Counted from the stretch's first letter, positions 34,962 through 45,671 are shown. The stretch is DNA of 64,000 bases from Chrysomallon squamiferum (GCA_012295275.1 CM022679.1:11849915-11913914); one strand, 5' to 3'. A program made the numbers and translations. The notes: generated by a model not told the origin, from the sequence alone.

Positions 34962-36474
34962 TTAGTAATGAGGAGGTCCACTTGGATAATCTGAAATAAA
35001 AAAAATGTACTTCAGAAACAACCATCAAACCCATAAATGAAACAACGTCCAGAAACAGAATTCTTTTGCGTTTTTGAACAATATCCTGTAAATTGTGTTG
35101 TTAATTTTATTGGAGATAATCATTTTATCTTGTGAAGGTGGGTACTCTGCTTGTGGAGCTGGATATCCTTTTTGTTGTGGTGGTGGACAGGAACAAGGAT
35201 GTGGAGCTGAAAAGAAAATTTTAAATGTCAAACAATAGAATTTTATTATTATTATTATTATTAACTTTTTTATACATTTTTTATGTCAAATAAAATTAAT
35301 AAATAAATAAAAATTAAATGTGTATTTTATAAAAAAAAAAAAAATCCAAATCAAACTTTTCTAGAGTAAGGCAATAAAAGAAAATGAATTATGATGGAAA
35401 AACAGATACTTTTTCACTGCCTGATACATGATATATATTGAACAAAATATTTGTGATTCATATTTGCCATATCTTCTGGTCTTTCCATGCTTCTCATATT
35501 CTAAGTGAGGAGCTGGGAACCCAGGAACATAAGATTACTGAAAAATCAGTTAATTTAGGATTTTATTAACATAGGAGAGTAACAAATGTATTTAATATTG
35601 TTAAATCCTATCTTAAAGACTGAAGAAAGGGCACACTTAACAGTTGATCTCTTTTGGAGGCAAATAGTGAAATATCAAAAATATATATAATCTTTATTCC
35701 TTTTTGATTGATAAGCTTTACACACAATTTAAAAATTATCGTCCTATTACAGTTTTGCACATTCTAAAATTTTATTCTTTTAAAAGGCAAATACTTAATA
35801 CTTACAGGTACAGAATAACCTTTTCAGTAAAGAGTAAACACCCTGAAAAGAAAAAGTTTAGAATTTTTCACTTTTATTAGTTGTCTTTTCATTTTTTTCT
35901 TTCTTTCTTGTCATTTGCCAAACAATAACTTTTGAAACAACACTTAGCACAAATGTGACGTTACTATAAAAATCAACAAAATTAAATTAATGTTAATTAA
36001 TTAAGCAATAAAATAATAACAACTTCATTTTTAGTGTTGTGTATAGCCATTTTTTTTGTTGACACTTATAGTTAGCCAGTTAGCAGAATTATATGAAATA
36101 CAAAACAGATCACAACAAGTAAGCTAATTAAAACTGTTCATCAAATGCTGAAAAAACATTCTGATTGGTTTTATGGTTTTACTACCCAATGTTGTCATTA
36201 GTTTTATTCTTTTGATTGTTTTTATATTATTAACATAATGATGTACAGAGAAACAATTGTGATTGTTTTAATATGTATATATGGTTAAAAATTAAATTAC
36301 AAATAAAATATTTAAACTGAAATGAAATATGGTTTTTCTTACAAATTTTTTAGCTGTTTTCTTCATTTTCTTAAGACTGTTTTTCGTTTTCTTGGGAAAA
36401 TGTTTCCACTCATAATCTGATTAATCAGATGAACTAGAACTTGAACTTCCCCATTCTTCTGACTCATCAAAACT
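34962..36474 (-). pseudogene. Small Lys- then Pro/Tyr-rich minus-strand gene, probably damaged
   Basis: Four minus-strand exon-like segments. Exon a (36343-36474) ends with a lysine-rich stretch (HFPKKTKNSLKKMKKTAKKF) and donor GTAAGA. Exon b (35806-35842, 37 nt) encodes GVYSLLKRLFCT. Exon c (35129-35206) encodes PHPCSCPPPQQKGYPAPQAE. Exon d (34962-34990) encodes DYPSGPPHY and a stop. Junctions a-b and b-c are in phase with canonical sites. Two faults: an in-frame TAA at 36421-36423 splits exon a (serine run before it), and the position where exon c should have GT reads AT (CACAAG|ATAAAA). Translation could restart at the ATG before KKTAKKF, so a short live gene cannot be excluded. The family is not recognised. 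Confidence 0.45.
35460..35540 (-). pseudogene. Decayed exon similar to the proline-rich exon
   Basis: After an acceptor-like ttttcag, the minus strand reads SYVPGFPAPHLEYEK, close to KGYPAPQAEYPP of the 35129-35206 exon. It opens with TAA in that frame and has no donor nearby, so it looks like a decayed duplicate exon. Confidence 0.35.
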
Positions 36475-36708
36475 CTAATAAATATATAAACAAGGTAACT
36501 GACAACTATAATTAATTATTCATATCGCTAATTTGTATTCATTGTCAGTAACTCATTTCAAAGTTTGTTCTATAACAGTCAAAATTTCAGAATAAGAGGC
36601 AACATTAACAAAACATTCAACCAACCATTATATTGCGTTGCACTTGCTATATTACTATTGATAATTACCAGTATGTTTTAAGAATTCTCCCTCACAAAAA
36701 AAAATATT

Positions 36709-36732
36709 AAATAATAATAATAATAATAATAA

Positions 36733-36763
<31 letters not shown>

Positions 36764-36775
36764 AAGAAGAAGAAA
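36709..36775. repeat. (AAT)n(AAG)n compound microsatellite
   Basis: (AAT)n changes abruptly to (AAG)n, followed by A-rich DNA and a poly-T run at about 36801-36820. Confidence 0.95.
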
Positions 36776-36832
36776 AAAATTTAAATTTAAAAAACAAGTA
36801 ATTTTTTTTTTTTTTTTTAAATTATAATTCAG

Positions 36833-37006
36833 TCATTCTCAGTGCTGCCGGCCTTATGAGTAGGTATGTGCAAATAACCCTTTTCACTCTCACGAGATTC
36901 CTGCGCGATCTTTGCTGGGCGATCGCCAGAGTGCACAGCGTCAGCAAAGTGCTGTTTCAAAGCTTCTATTCTTTCGGTCCATTTGAAAAATGTTTTTAAA
37001 GAAACT
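36833..37006 (-). CDS. Open reading frame in the CpG island, uncertain
   Basis: On the minus strand one frame is open for about 57 codons to a TGA at 36833-36835. It reads FKWTERIEALKQHFADAVHS, then GDRPAKIAQESRES, and ends IPTHKAGSTEND. The amphipathic helix-like composition looks coding, but there is no ATG in this frame and I do not recognise a family. It could be an exon of the adjacent minus-strand gene (a GTGAGA donor lies inside it) or a chance frame in CpG-rich DNA. Confidence 0.3.
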
Positions 37007-37370
37007 TAGTTTGATGACGTAGTATACATATCTTGCTACAAGCTCGCTTTCGATTTTTGAATATTGATCAAGGAGAAGTTTATCCAATTTTTGATTAAAA
37101 AAATCTTTCTGAAAACCCCAGAAACGTCATTGATCAATGGAAAAATCTCGGGTGAGTTCAGCAATCAAAATACGTTCTCCGTATATATCTACTTATTATC
37201 TGCTATTGTGCTTAATTTCAACAAATTTATTGGTTGCCAGCGATGACTCTATTTTTGCGAAAAGATGAATACGCGGACGCAAAGCCCGCGCTTCAGAGGA
37301 TCGATAATGACGTGCGAGTTCAAGTCACGTGACGTCAACAGCGCTTTCTGATTGGTTCATACCGGTACGG
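36840..37370. promoter_or_regulatory. CpG-rich promoter-like island
   Basis: This is the only stretch outside the retroelement that is rich in CpG (gcgcgatc, ggcgatcgcc, acgcggacgc, agcccgcgc). It carries a joined E-box/CRE-like cacgtgacgtca at 37327-37338 and an inverted CCAAT box (gattggtt) at 37351-37358. It lies just upstream of the minus-strand gene at 34962-36474, and on the plus strand is followed by donor-like ctcgg|gtgagt (37146-37156). A bidirectional promoter with first exons is a reasonable reading but unproven. Confidence 0.45.
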
Positions 37371-38933
37371 TAAATTTCAGCTAACTAGTTCGATTAATTA
37401 ATTAATTAAAATTAGCAACTAATAAATATTAGCAACTTTTTTAAAAATACATTACAGATTTAAAACTCTTAAAAAATTTCATTTTGATATATAATATACA
37501 TACAGTGGATTGAAGCTATATAAGCTATTCAGTGTTTATGCTGCAAACTGACAGAAACGGATCACGCTTTGTCAGTAGATTATGAAGGAAAAATACCCGC
37601 ACATTTTTTCCGATACAAATTCGTAACTTGTTTTTTCGTATCAGTGCTGTCAAAGAGATCTTGGTGTCATTTTAATTTTAATTTTTTTCTTTCTAATGAT
37701 GTATAATGTTTTAGGAAAATAATAATTTTGAATATTTTGTCACATATCTATAATCTATAATGTTACAGTATTTTACTCTTTTGTTTAGCGTAATATTTAA
37801 AAGCAGACTTAAGCATTTTTCTTAACTTTCCGGTTATATGTGAAATTTAATAAAAAATTTGTTTTGTGTTTTTTTTTTTTTTTTGGTTTGTTACATAAAC
37901 TTTTTATGAAAACTATTATAGTTACTACCATCGTAACTATGTAATAGAAATCTCAATCCAGAAACTGTCACAAACTTACTTCAGTTTAACACTCCAACCC
38001 CAAATTGGCAAAAGATTCAGAATTAATAATTATATCGATACCTCGCTTCTTCGTGGAAGAAATTCGGTAGATGTTTTTACCTTATAAATTATTAAAAAGC
38101 TATAACCAATATAATTTTATATCTTAAAAAATACTGTATACATTCCAGACTTTATCAGCATTTCGCAATAAACAAATAAAAGTGTTCTAAATATCTTTTT
38201 GATAGCGATTAAACACACTCGGAAAACATCGGCCCACTCCGTAAATGAGATCAGTTGAATTCGTATGTTTTTTGAAGTGTTACCTTTAACATTCTGACAT
38301 TCTCTACGGTTGATTTTTGATACACAATTTAAATCATAGCCTATTAGATCAATTTAGAAATCTGTCTACATTTGTTATAGTTTTAACTGATAACCCTCTG
38401 GAAATAACTCAGAAATATATTACTTTGGGATAATAATTTAATACATTTTTTATTTTATTTTATTTTTTTTTTATTTTTTTTTTTATTTTTTTTTATATAT
38501 CTTTACCTTATATATGCATACAGTAAATGCTAGTGTAGAATTACACAACTAACAATAATTTGATTTTTTTAATTTATAAATTAAAGTCTACCTGTTGATA
38601 GCACTGATTTTACTTAATCGGTATAGTATCCATGATATCGCGATAAGAGGTGCGAGCAATAAAGTTCTTTGTAACCTAAACAGTTAAATCTAGTGACCGG
38701 AGCAGATCTGTTTTTCGGAAAGTTTTTTTTTTTTTTTTTTATTTTTCCTTTTCTTTATATATATATATTTCAACACTGTATAATTAAATAAATTCAGACT
38801 ATTAAACATAAAAATTACTAAGATAAGTAAATAAATAATGATAATGATGATTACAAAAATTATTAAAAAAAAAAAAAAAATTTGTATAAATATAGTTAAA
38901 AGAGTGATGAAAACAATACATCTGGACCTTTTT
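37371..38933. other. AT-rich intergenic stretch
   Basis: No gene signal seen. Contains poly-T runs (37869-37884, 38452-38494, 38725-38740) and AT-rich low-complexity DNA. Confidence 0.6.
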
Positions 38934-39125
38934 CTATAAACATCTTGTGCATTGGTCTCCTATATCTGTTGTGTTTTCTTCGTTATTTCTATTTTGAAAT
39001 ATTTGTAATATTTTGTAGCCATATTGAGCCTCGATAATTTGCGTTTGGATAGAGTTGACTGGCTTCAGTAGAAGCAACCATCTAATGTCTTGCTTATAGA
39101 GGGCTTTTTGCCCCATTCTGTCATA
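38934..39125 (-). pseudogene. Locus B terminal exon, weak
   Basis: After an acceptor-like tttag, an open frame runs to TAG. YDRMGQKALYKQDIRWLLLL is plausible as a mutated 'GDSGGPLVCK…GRW…L' segment, but the similarity is weak. Confidence 0.35.
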
Positions 39126-39754
39126 CTAAAATTAATAGAAGGGATAGAAGAAAGATATTAAAATATATTTTATTATAGAAATCTGATGTCTTTTAATAGA
39201 TAGCAATATAGATTGTTGTAAATATTCGTGTTTATATGCAAAATATCGAAAAATAACACAAAAGAAAACGTATATTAAATATTATTGTATGTCTCTTCTG
39301 TATCATAATCTATATGACTCTCCTATTTCATAATCCGGTCTTTGTGATAACTAATTCTTGTGACCACTGTTGGATAGGTATAACTACATGTTCCATCCTC
39401 GAGCACTCAAAAAGATACCAAACCAACGACTAAGCCATTACAAATTAAAGGACTTCCCAAATCAGCCTTTAAAAAAAAAGAGATTGACATTAACATTTGG
39501 TTGACTCTTCGGTTTGGAAGTGTCTGGATGTTTGCATTTTAGGATATGTAGATGATATCAACAGAAGGTTATATTTAAATGAAGTTTTATTCAATTTATA
39601 TTACGAAGAAAATATTAACAGCTGGGCAAATGTAACCAAAAAATTCTTCGTTCCTTCAAAATACATAATAAAAAAATAACAACCAAGAAGAAGAAGAAAT
39701 GAAAAAAAAAAAACAAATCAACATAAAACCACAAATAAAAATAATAAGAATAAA

Positions 39755-39757
<3 letters not shown>

Positions 39758-39787
<30 letters not shown>
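39758..39787. repeat. Poly-A tract
   Basis: About 30 adenines ending an A-rich stretch. It could be the tail of a retroposed copy, but nothing recognisable precedes it. Confidence 0.85.
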
Positions 39788-39789
<2 letters not shown>

Positions 39790-39837
39790 CAACAAACAAA
39801 ACAAAAGAAGAATTGTATTTTTAAAAATTAAACTAAC

Positions 39838-39977
39838 CAGCAAATTGTTTTTATCCTCCTCATGTACTCAAAGTTGACCTTCACCAATATTAATGGTAGT
39901 ACAATTATTTTGACAAACTTCATTGGATATAACAGTTAAATTTACTTCTTGAAAAATTGTCGGGAATACAGTGGTTG
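39838..39977 (-). pseudogene. Locus B exon: region before the Ser exon, with nonsense codon
   Basis: Acceptor tgcag after CTTT, donor GTTAGT. TVISNEVCQNNCTTINIGEG matches the segment before the serine exon in S1 peptidases; TGA replaces the Cys after INIGEGQL. Confidence 0.68.
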
Positions 39978-40468
39978 CTGAAAGACAGCATTATTTCAGA
40001 ATTATTTGGAACATTTCACTAAGTGAGGTTTAAAAATAATAATGATAAAAAATAAAATAAAATAAAGTAATTATTTTTTTAATTTACAGCTACTTCTTAG
40101 TCGTTGCCTGTATTTGCTTAGCCAACAGCATAACTATATAAATCAATTGATAATGATAATAATAATAATAATTATAATAATAATAATAATCTAACTCATA
40201 AGGAACTTGATAACGTAAGAATACCCATAACTGTTTTATCAGTAAACATTTATCGATGGAAAGAAATAGTCAAATATTATTATGAAATTAAAATCGAATC
40301 TGAGTTACCGTACCCCTGTGGATTCCACAAATTATAGTTAATTAAATTAATTGTTTTTATAGTAATTAAACTATATCTTCGCATTATATCTATTTTGAAT
40401 TTTGTAATGTCGATAAACAACTAAACTCATACTGAAAGAGATAAATAGAAATAATAATAAAGTCACAC

Positions 40469-40619
40469 AATTGGTGCTCCCCCAGCCAGTGAAAACGCAG
40501 ACTTTGTTAGCAAAGTCATATGATCCTGTTGTAATGCTCACTAACCATGTTGACTTCTTGCAGTGATATAACAATCCCTTTTGTTCCATCTGTATGTCCA
40601 GCAAGAATTCCCAAGAGGG
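40469..40619 (-). pseudogene. Locus B exon: fused Asp region
   Basis: Acceptor atag, donor GTGTGA. The first half (LAGH … SLQEVNMVSEHYNR) and the second half (YDFAN … VFTGWGSTN) lie in different frames, and TGA interrupts the first frame at the join. This suggests a deletion that also removed an intron and the segment after the catalytic Asp. Confidence 0.65.
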
Positions 40620-40971
40620 CTATGAAGAAATGTTATTATAAACTGAAGAATTATCATCGATACTACAAAAACACAACACCCCAAAAAATGGACAATAGTA
40701 GAAATTACTGCTACTATTACTAGTACACTATTCCTACTTCTACTACTGCTATGGTTACTACTACTACAGTTTCTGCATTATATTTCACTCTGAACAATTA
40801 CTACCAAAGGTATTATTTTATGTAATGTAGTATTTAAGATAAAGATGCCTTTATGGAAAGAAAGAAAAAGCATTCCTTCTCATTTAAGCCATTTTGGTAA
40901 CTAATTTAATATGGCAAATGATTAGCAATTTATATTATTGCGTCTCTTTCTCTATGTATCTATATTATTGC

Positions 40972-41037
<66 letters not shown>
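40972..41037. repeat. (TC)n microsatellite
   Basis: About 66 bases of TC repeats directly downstream, on the minus strand, of the 41063-41219 protease exon. The phrase tatctatattattgcgtctct is also tandemly repeated just before it. Confidence 0.95.
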
Positions 41038-41038
<1 letters not shown>

Positions 41039-41062
41039 AATATGACACGCTATCTTTCTCAC

Positions 41063-41219
41063 TTTGTCCAATCGACGCATCGAACTGTCGTAAGAATCTT
41101 GCTTGCTGATATGATGACACAACTGCACGTGTGATATACAGAGTACATCAAAGAACAAATGTAAGGGAAGTCTGCTATGTTAGAATCGGTGCCTCCAATT
41201 ATTCGATATTCAGGTATGG
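41063..41219 (-). pseudogene. Locus B exon: zymogen site and (lost) His region
   Basis: Open throughout. R-I-I-G-G is the activation site of S1 peptidases, and C-V-D-W follows the histidine position, which reads V-R-C. The disulphide Cys before it remains (YHTCSC), but the usual C-G-G-S is lost. Donor GTGAGA. Confidence 0.75.
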
Positions 41220-42550
41220 CTTAAAGGAAGTCTGATCGAAAACAACAATATATAAAACAAAAACAGGGACCTTTCAAGAAAAATCAGATAATTTATTATA
41301 ATTATTACACATGGATTTAAGTGCTACCATACATTATTTTACTTAAACATCAACAAACTATCTGAACTGAAACACTGAACATTTCTGTTTGTAATAATAA
41401 TAATAATAACAATAACAATAATAATAATAATCATAATAATAACAATAACGACGACGACAATGAGGATACTGATTAAAATAAATAAATTTAATAATCAACT
41501 GCAATAATTAAAAAAAGATGATAATGTATGTATGTATGTATGAATATATGTATATATAATTTGTGTGTGTGTGATCATTTATTTTATTTAAAAAAGTCAA
41601 CTGTCACCACTCTGATTTTATTTTCATACTAGACATATTTATTTCTCTCGAGACATAGATTACAATACTATATTATATATTACAAATGAAATCATAGCTC
41701 GATCAGTAATTGATTTACAGTTAAAGTGGTTATTTGTTTTTTTAAATAATATTTACTGCCAACCAAAACCTTAATTGAATTTATTTCTTTCGGATTCACA
41801 ATGCAGTCCATGATTAATGTTGATTTATTAACGTTTTAACTGTCGCATTGTACATAAATACATTGCCTAAATACTGTCTGTATATTTCCAAGTTATTGTG
41901 TGTGTATGTGTGTTTGTTGTTGTTGTTCTTCTTCTTGCTAAAATGAAATGTATGGCTAAGTTTCATGTTATCAGATATCATTTTATGCACTTAATACGAT
42001 ATTTGATAATTTTATGCTTAACCTTAAAAGAAACCATATTAGGTTCTGTTTTTATCTGGTGTAGATACTTACTGTTCAGTAATGAAAAGGAAACAACATG
42101 CATGGACCACATTAAAAACAGAAGAAAAAAACAACAATAACGTAATAAAATAATAAAAATAATAATAATAATAAATAGTAATAATAAATAATATACCAGT
42201 CTGGTAAGCACGATACAACATCATCTGCCAGAAAAGTATCAGTGACAACAAATAACCCCACAGCAAACGGGAAGAAAGAAGGATACTAGGAGAGAACTTT
42301 ACATACAAACAAAGCAAAAGAAAATCGCACACCAGCTGCTCGGTGCAAAACCTTGCAGATAGCTGATTTAGAGTCCAAAGTGTATCAAGTGTCATGTCAA
42401 TCGTTAGCCGGCCTACTCTCAGAAGGAATAAAGTGTCGAGAAGACAAACTTGACACAAGAGATAAAGTAATAAAGAAGCAGATGGGACAACAACAAAACA
42501 GTGCAATCATTAAATGTATTTTATTTCGATAACAAGTACCAGCTATGTTT
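41220..42550. other. Spacer between the two protease loci
   Basis: Contains AAT/AAC-type low-complexity DNA (about 41390-41460 and 42150-42190). Coding-like composition at 42190-42490 gives no recognisable protein in any frame. An AATAAA on the minus strand near 42519-42526 lies just after the stop of the locus-A terminal exon and could be its polyadenylation signal. Confidence 0.55.
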
Positions 42551-42694
42551 TCAGTTTTCAATCCAATTCAGATAATGACTTAATTTGACGAACACGTTCG
42601 GATGATGAGTGCTGCACACGTCATTTATAATGATGTGCCAGGAGGCTATACCAGCTATCTTCCCACCACACATCAGAGGGCTTCCCAAATCGCC
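42551..42694 (-). pseudogene. Locus A terminal exon: Ser-to-Leu
   Basis: Acceptor tttag, TGA at 42551-42553, 48 codons. GDLGSPLMCGGKIAGIASW is the S1 serine box with the nucleophile Ser changed to Leu and one Gly to Ser. VCSTHHPNVFVKLSHYLNWI is a normal C-terminal strand and helix. Confidence 0.85.
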
Positions 42695-42726
42695 CTAAAT
42701 AAACAATAACTAATAAAATACATTCT

Positions 42727-42856
<130 letters not shown>

Positions 42857-43532
42857 ATAAAAACATGGTAAAGAAAATATCTTATTATTTGTGCGCATCA
42901 TTTTTAAATCTTATATTTGTTAGCTTGAAATGCTGTGATTCAGAATTGGAAGTTAAATTCTGTTTGCCTAAAACTCTTTTTTTCCTTCTTAATTTCTCTT
43001 TTTATAGCATTACTATAATAACAACTACTAGTACTGTTATTGGTATTTTTAATACACGTATGAACACCGCTATACCAATATTTATATTATTTCATATAAT
43101 ATCTGTTGTTGCTTCTTCTACTACTCTAAATTTCACTATCATTACTGCTACAGTTTCTGCTGATGTTATTATTACTTTCCTACACGTCTACTACACTAAT
43201 ATTAATGTTAGTAAAATACTTCTTTCAATGGCAAGCACAGTTCTTTTTCTCTTCATTTTTTTTGAATGTGAATAAATATCCTATTGTTTTTCTGTTACCT
43301 CACCACGCAGATCGAGGTGCTGATCTGCTTTGTACAAATATGACCTTCACCAGTGTGATCTAGACCTACGTCAGCCTGGCAGCTTGCAGAATCTATCACA
43401 GTCGTGTTGGTCATTTGCTGTAACTTAGGCAACTCTGGCAAAGATCTTAAAAATCATTACAAATAAGCTATTAATTGTATATTGATGAATTGTCAAAACC
43501 TATACTATTCTGTAATTCATAATTAAGGTCAG

Positions 43533-43537
<5 letters not shown>
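42857..43537. repeat. Segmental duplication, distal copy
   Basis: Contains sequence related to 44199-44548: the stretch tcttatatttgttagcttgaaatgctgtgattcagaattgg aligns to 44225-44270, and the fifth protease exon at 43304-43445 aligns to 44300-44438. The distal copy has about 340 bases (42970-43310) missing from the other. Each copy ends in an (AAT)n array. Confidence 0.75.
43304..43445 (-). pseudogene. Locus A exon 5, distal copy, open but acceptor lost
   Basis: Open reading: LPELPKLQQMTNTTVIDSAS, then CQADVGLDHTGEGHICTKQI, ending IC-V before a GTGAGG donor in phase 0 with the Ser exon. The acceptor region reads tttttaag where the other copy has tttcag-g, and this puts the exon out of phase with exon 4. 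Confidence 0.72.

Positions 43538-43587
<50 letters not shown>
43538..43587. repeat. (AAT)n microsatellite
   Basis: Array into which the Tigger-type element has inserted; it resumes at 44171-44198 on the other side. Confidence 0.95.
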
Positions 43588-43588
<1 letters not shown>

Positions 43589-44170
43589 AGTGGAACCTCG
43601 GGTTACGAACTTAATTGGTTCCAGTTCTCGGTTCGTAAACCGAATTATATGTAAACCGAAGCGATGTCAGACACACGAACGCCATTCTCATGTTTTGCAG
43701 TTATTTCCTTCTTAAACTCTACTGTGATACGTTTATACTTTCCATCAGCATTATCGCTTTCACTTGTTTTTCTTGGGCGCCATATTCGACAGGGATTAAT
43801 AAAAAAAAAAAAACATATATATATACACACATAAAAGCAGCAACGCTTTAAAAAGTGCGAACGCACAATCTCATTGTAAAATAACTATTGACCTGCAACT
43901 GCGTATTGAAGACTAAAGGCCCTAATTCATGATGTACATTTCCTATAGGGCATGCTTATCTTATAATCCTTACTTTGACCTTGGTATTGACGTAAGCATG
44001 TATTCTTATACTTTATTGGATGTTGACGTCAAACGAAATCTTGTCGTGGCGCATCGCTGTAGTTCGTAACTCAGGACATTATTCCTAAACCGATACGAAA
44101 ATTGCCGAAGATCACGGTTCATATTCCGATTTTTTCGAGCTTCGAGGCGTTCGTAACCCGAGGTTCCACT

Positions 44171-44171
<1 letters not shown>
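43588..44171 (-). mobile_element. Tigger/pogo-like DNA transposon, internally deleted, with TIRs
   Basis: Starts cagtggaacctcgggttac and ends with the near-perfect inverse (gtaacccgaggttccact), about 24 bases of terminal inverted repeat, with TA on both sides as the target duplication. This is the terminus style of Tigger/pogo-type elements. At 584 bp it is non-autonomous. On the minus strand a 73-codon frame (43645-43866) includes YKRITVEFKKEITAKHENGV then RVSDIA, like the N-terminal helix-turn-helix of Tigger transposases. The rest of the transposase is deleted. Confidence 0.85.
43645..43866 (-). pseudogene. Tigger-type transposase N-terminal fragment
   Basis: Only the DNA-binding N-terminus remains (RITVEFKKEITAKHENGVRV, SDIASVY), and it stops at the inner edge of the inverted repeat. 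The first 30 or so codons (FFFFINP…) are unlikely to be original. No catalytic DDE domain is present. Confidence 0.65.
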
Positions 44172-44198
<27 letters not shown>

Positions 44199-44201
<3 letters not shown>

Positions 44202-44548
44202 TCGTATTATTTGTGATCTTGATTTTTAAATTTTATATTTGTTAGAATGAAATGCTGTGATTAGAATTGGAGGTTAAATTCCACAACAACAACTACTAGT
44301 AGATCGAGGTACTGATCTGCTTTGTACAAATGTGACCTTCACCAATGTGACCTAGACCTTAGTCAGCCTGTCAGGTTGCTGAATCTATCACAGTCGTGTT
44401 AATCACTTGCAGTAAGTTAGTCAACTCTGGCGAAGATCCTGAAATCATTACAAATAAACTATTAATTGTGTATCGGTGAACTTTCAACTCATTTTGAAAT
44501 TGTTTAACGTTTACAAGTATTACTCTGTAATGCATAATAAAGGCCAGC
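44199..44548. repeat. Segmental duplication, proximal copy
   Basis: Shorter partner of 42857-43537. It includes the protease exon copy with stops and the continuing homology attacaaataaactattaattgtgtat. Followed by poly-A and (AAT)n. Confidence 0.75.
44300..44438 (-). pseudogene. Locus A exon 5, proximal copy, with stops
   Basis: Acceptor tttcag is intact and in phase with exon 4. SPELTNLLQVINTTVIDSAT is followed by TGA where the paired copy has S-C-Q, and by a second stop. No donor survives at its end. Confidence 0.72.
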
Positions 44549-44612
44549 AAAAAAAAAAAAAAAAATAATAATAATAATAATAATAATAACAATAATAACA
44601 ATAATAATAATC
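44549..44612. repeat. Poly-A and (AAT)n array
   Basis: A run of about 16 A followed by AAT/AAC repeats at the end of the proximal segmental copy. Confidence 0.93.
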
Positions 44613-45671
44613 AGAAAAAGAAGGATAATAATAAAAATAATAATTTTACTATTAGTCTTGGCTGTAGAATTATAATTAGAAAAAAAAAAAATGTACGTCA
44701 ACTGACTTTGTTAACAATATGATACATCCTGTTGAAAACCGGTTCTATTCATATACACCTGTACCCCAGTGTTGTTAAAGTTAGGTGAATAGGCTGCTTT
44801 TTTTTTTTTTTTTTTTTTTTAATGCATGGATAACCATATAAACTTCCTGGTATTACTAACAATATAGTCATCGTGTCAAACTGATCCTAAAAAAGATCCG
44901 CGAAAAAAGCGCGTAGACCTGCCATTTTGTTTTCTCAGTGATGCATAGAAATTAAACTGACGCTTGTACCCTTATCTAGATAGTGAATAACATTTGGAGA
45001 CAAATTACAAAATCTTTGTACAAAACAGTCTTATGCTGAGATAGTATTTAATATGTTTAGAAAAATCGTCTAAATTAATTAATTAATTTTATGTTTGTAT
45101 TGAAATTAATAATATCCCTCAAAAAAGCGTTTAGGCTTTTCAATATCATTTTATTTTTTATTTTCGACAGATCAGAAATTTTAAATGTACAATAAATAAA
45201 TAAAATTCTCTAATCAGTCAAAAAAAAAAAAAAAATAATAATAATAATTTAATAATAATAATAATAAATAAATAAATAAATAATAATAAAAAAAATAAAA
45301 TAAAATAAAATAAAATAAAATAAAATAAAATAAATTAAAAAATACGAAAAAGAAAACAAAAAGAAATTTCTAGTTGTTACAAAGCATGACCGATATGAAA
45401 CTAAAGAGTGTTGGTCGTTTTCCCAAGGTTTTATTAATATCCTTGTATATTAGTGAACGTCTTAGCTGCATTTTATATTTCGCAGACATGACTGCAAAAC
45501 AAATTATTCTAGTGATATTATCTAACAATGCTCTTTTATTCAAACTAATTTTCAAATCACCTAGGTAGCTTCTAAGTGCAGAATTTTTAGATGACTTCAC
45601 CTTTCAACGAAGTACATCAGGAAGACAGTTTAGACTACTGACAATAATAAAACTTGTCTGATCTAATTTAC
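44613..45671 (-). other. Locus A intron 4 region
   Basis: Contains poly-T at 44799-44820, (AAT)n/(AAATA)n low-complexity DNA at 45224-45334, and a minus-strand open frame at 45370-45600 (SALRSYLGDLKISLNKRALL) that I do not recognise and would not annotate as a gene. Confidence 0.5.

Larger units (their letters stand above)
38934..41219 (-). pseudogene. Trypsin-like (S1) serine protease homologue, locus B, damaged
   Basis: Minus-strand exons with S1 peptidase landmarks in order. 41063-41219: RIIGGTDSNIADFPYICSLM, then KILTTVRCVDW, where the catalytic His of 'A-A-H-C' is Arg. 40469-40619: ILAGHTDGTKGIVISLQEVN followed, after a frame change, by YDFANKVCVFTGWGSTN, which fuses the third- and fourth-exon regions and deletes what normally follows the catalytic Asp. 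39838-39977: FPTIFQEVNLTVISNEVCQ with TGA at 39868-39870 in place of the conserved Cys. 38934-39125: a weak terminal exon (YKQDIRWLLLLKPVNSIQTQ) without GDSGG. No signal-peptide exon was found. Not a working protease. Confidence 0.7.

Noticed and set aside
42069-42506. 145-codon minus-strand frame, hydrophobic
   Set aside because: No splice context or family signature; composition reflects A/T-rich DNA, and it lies in the 3' flank of protease locus A.
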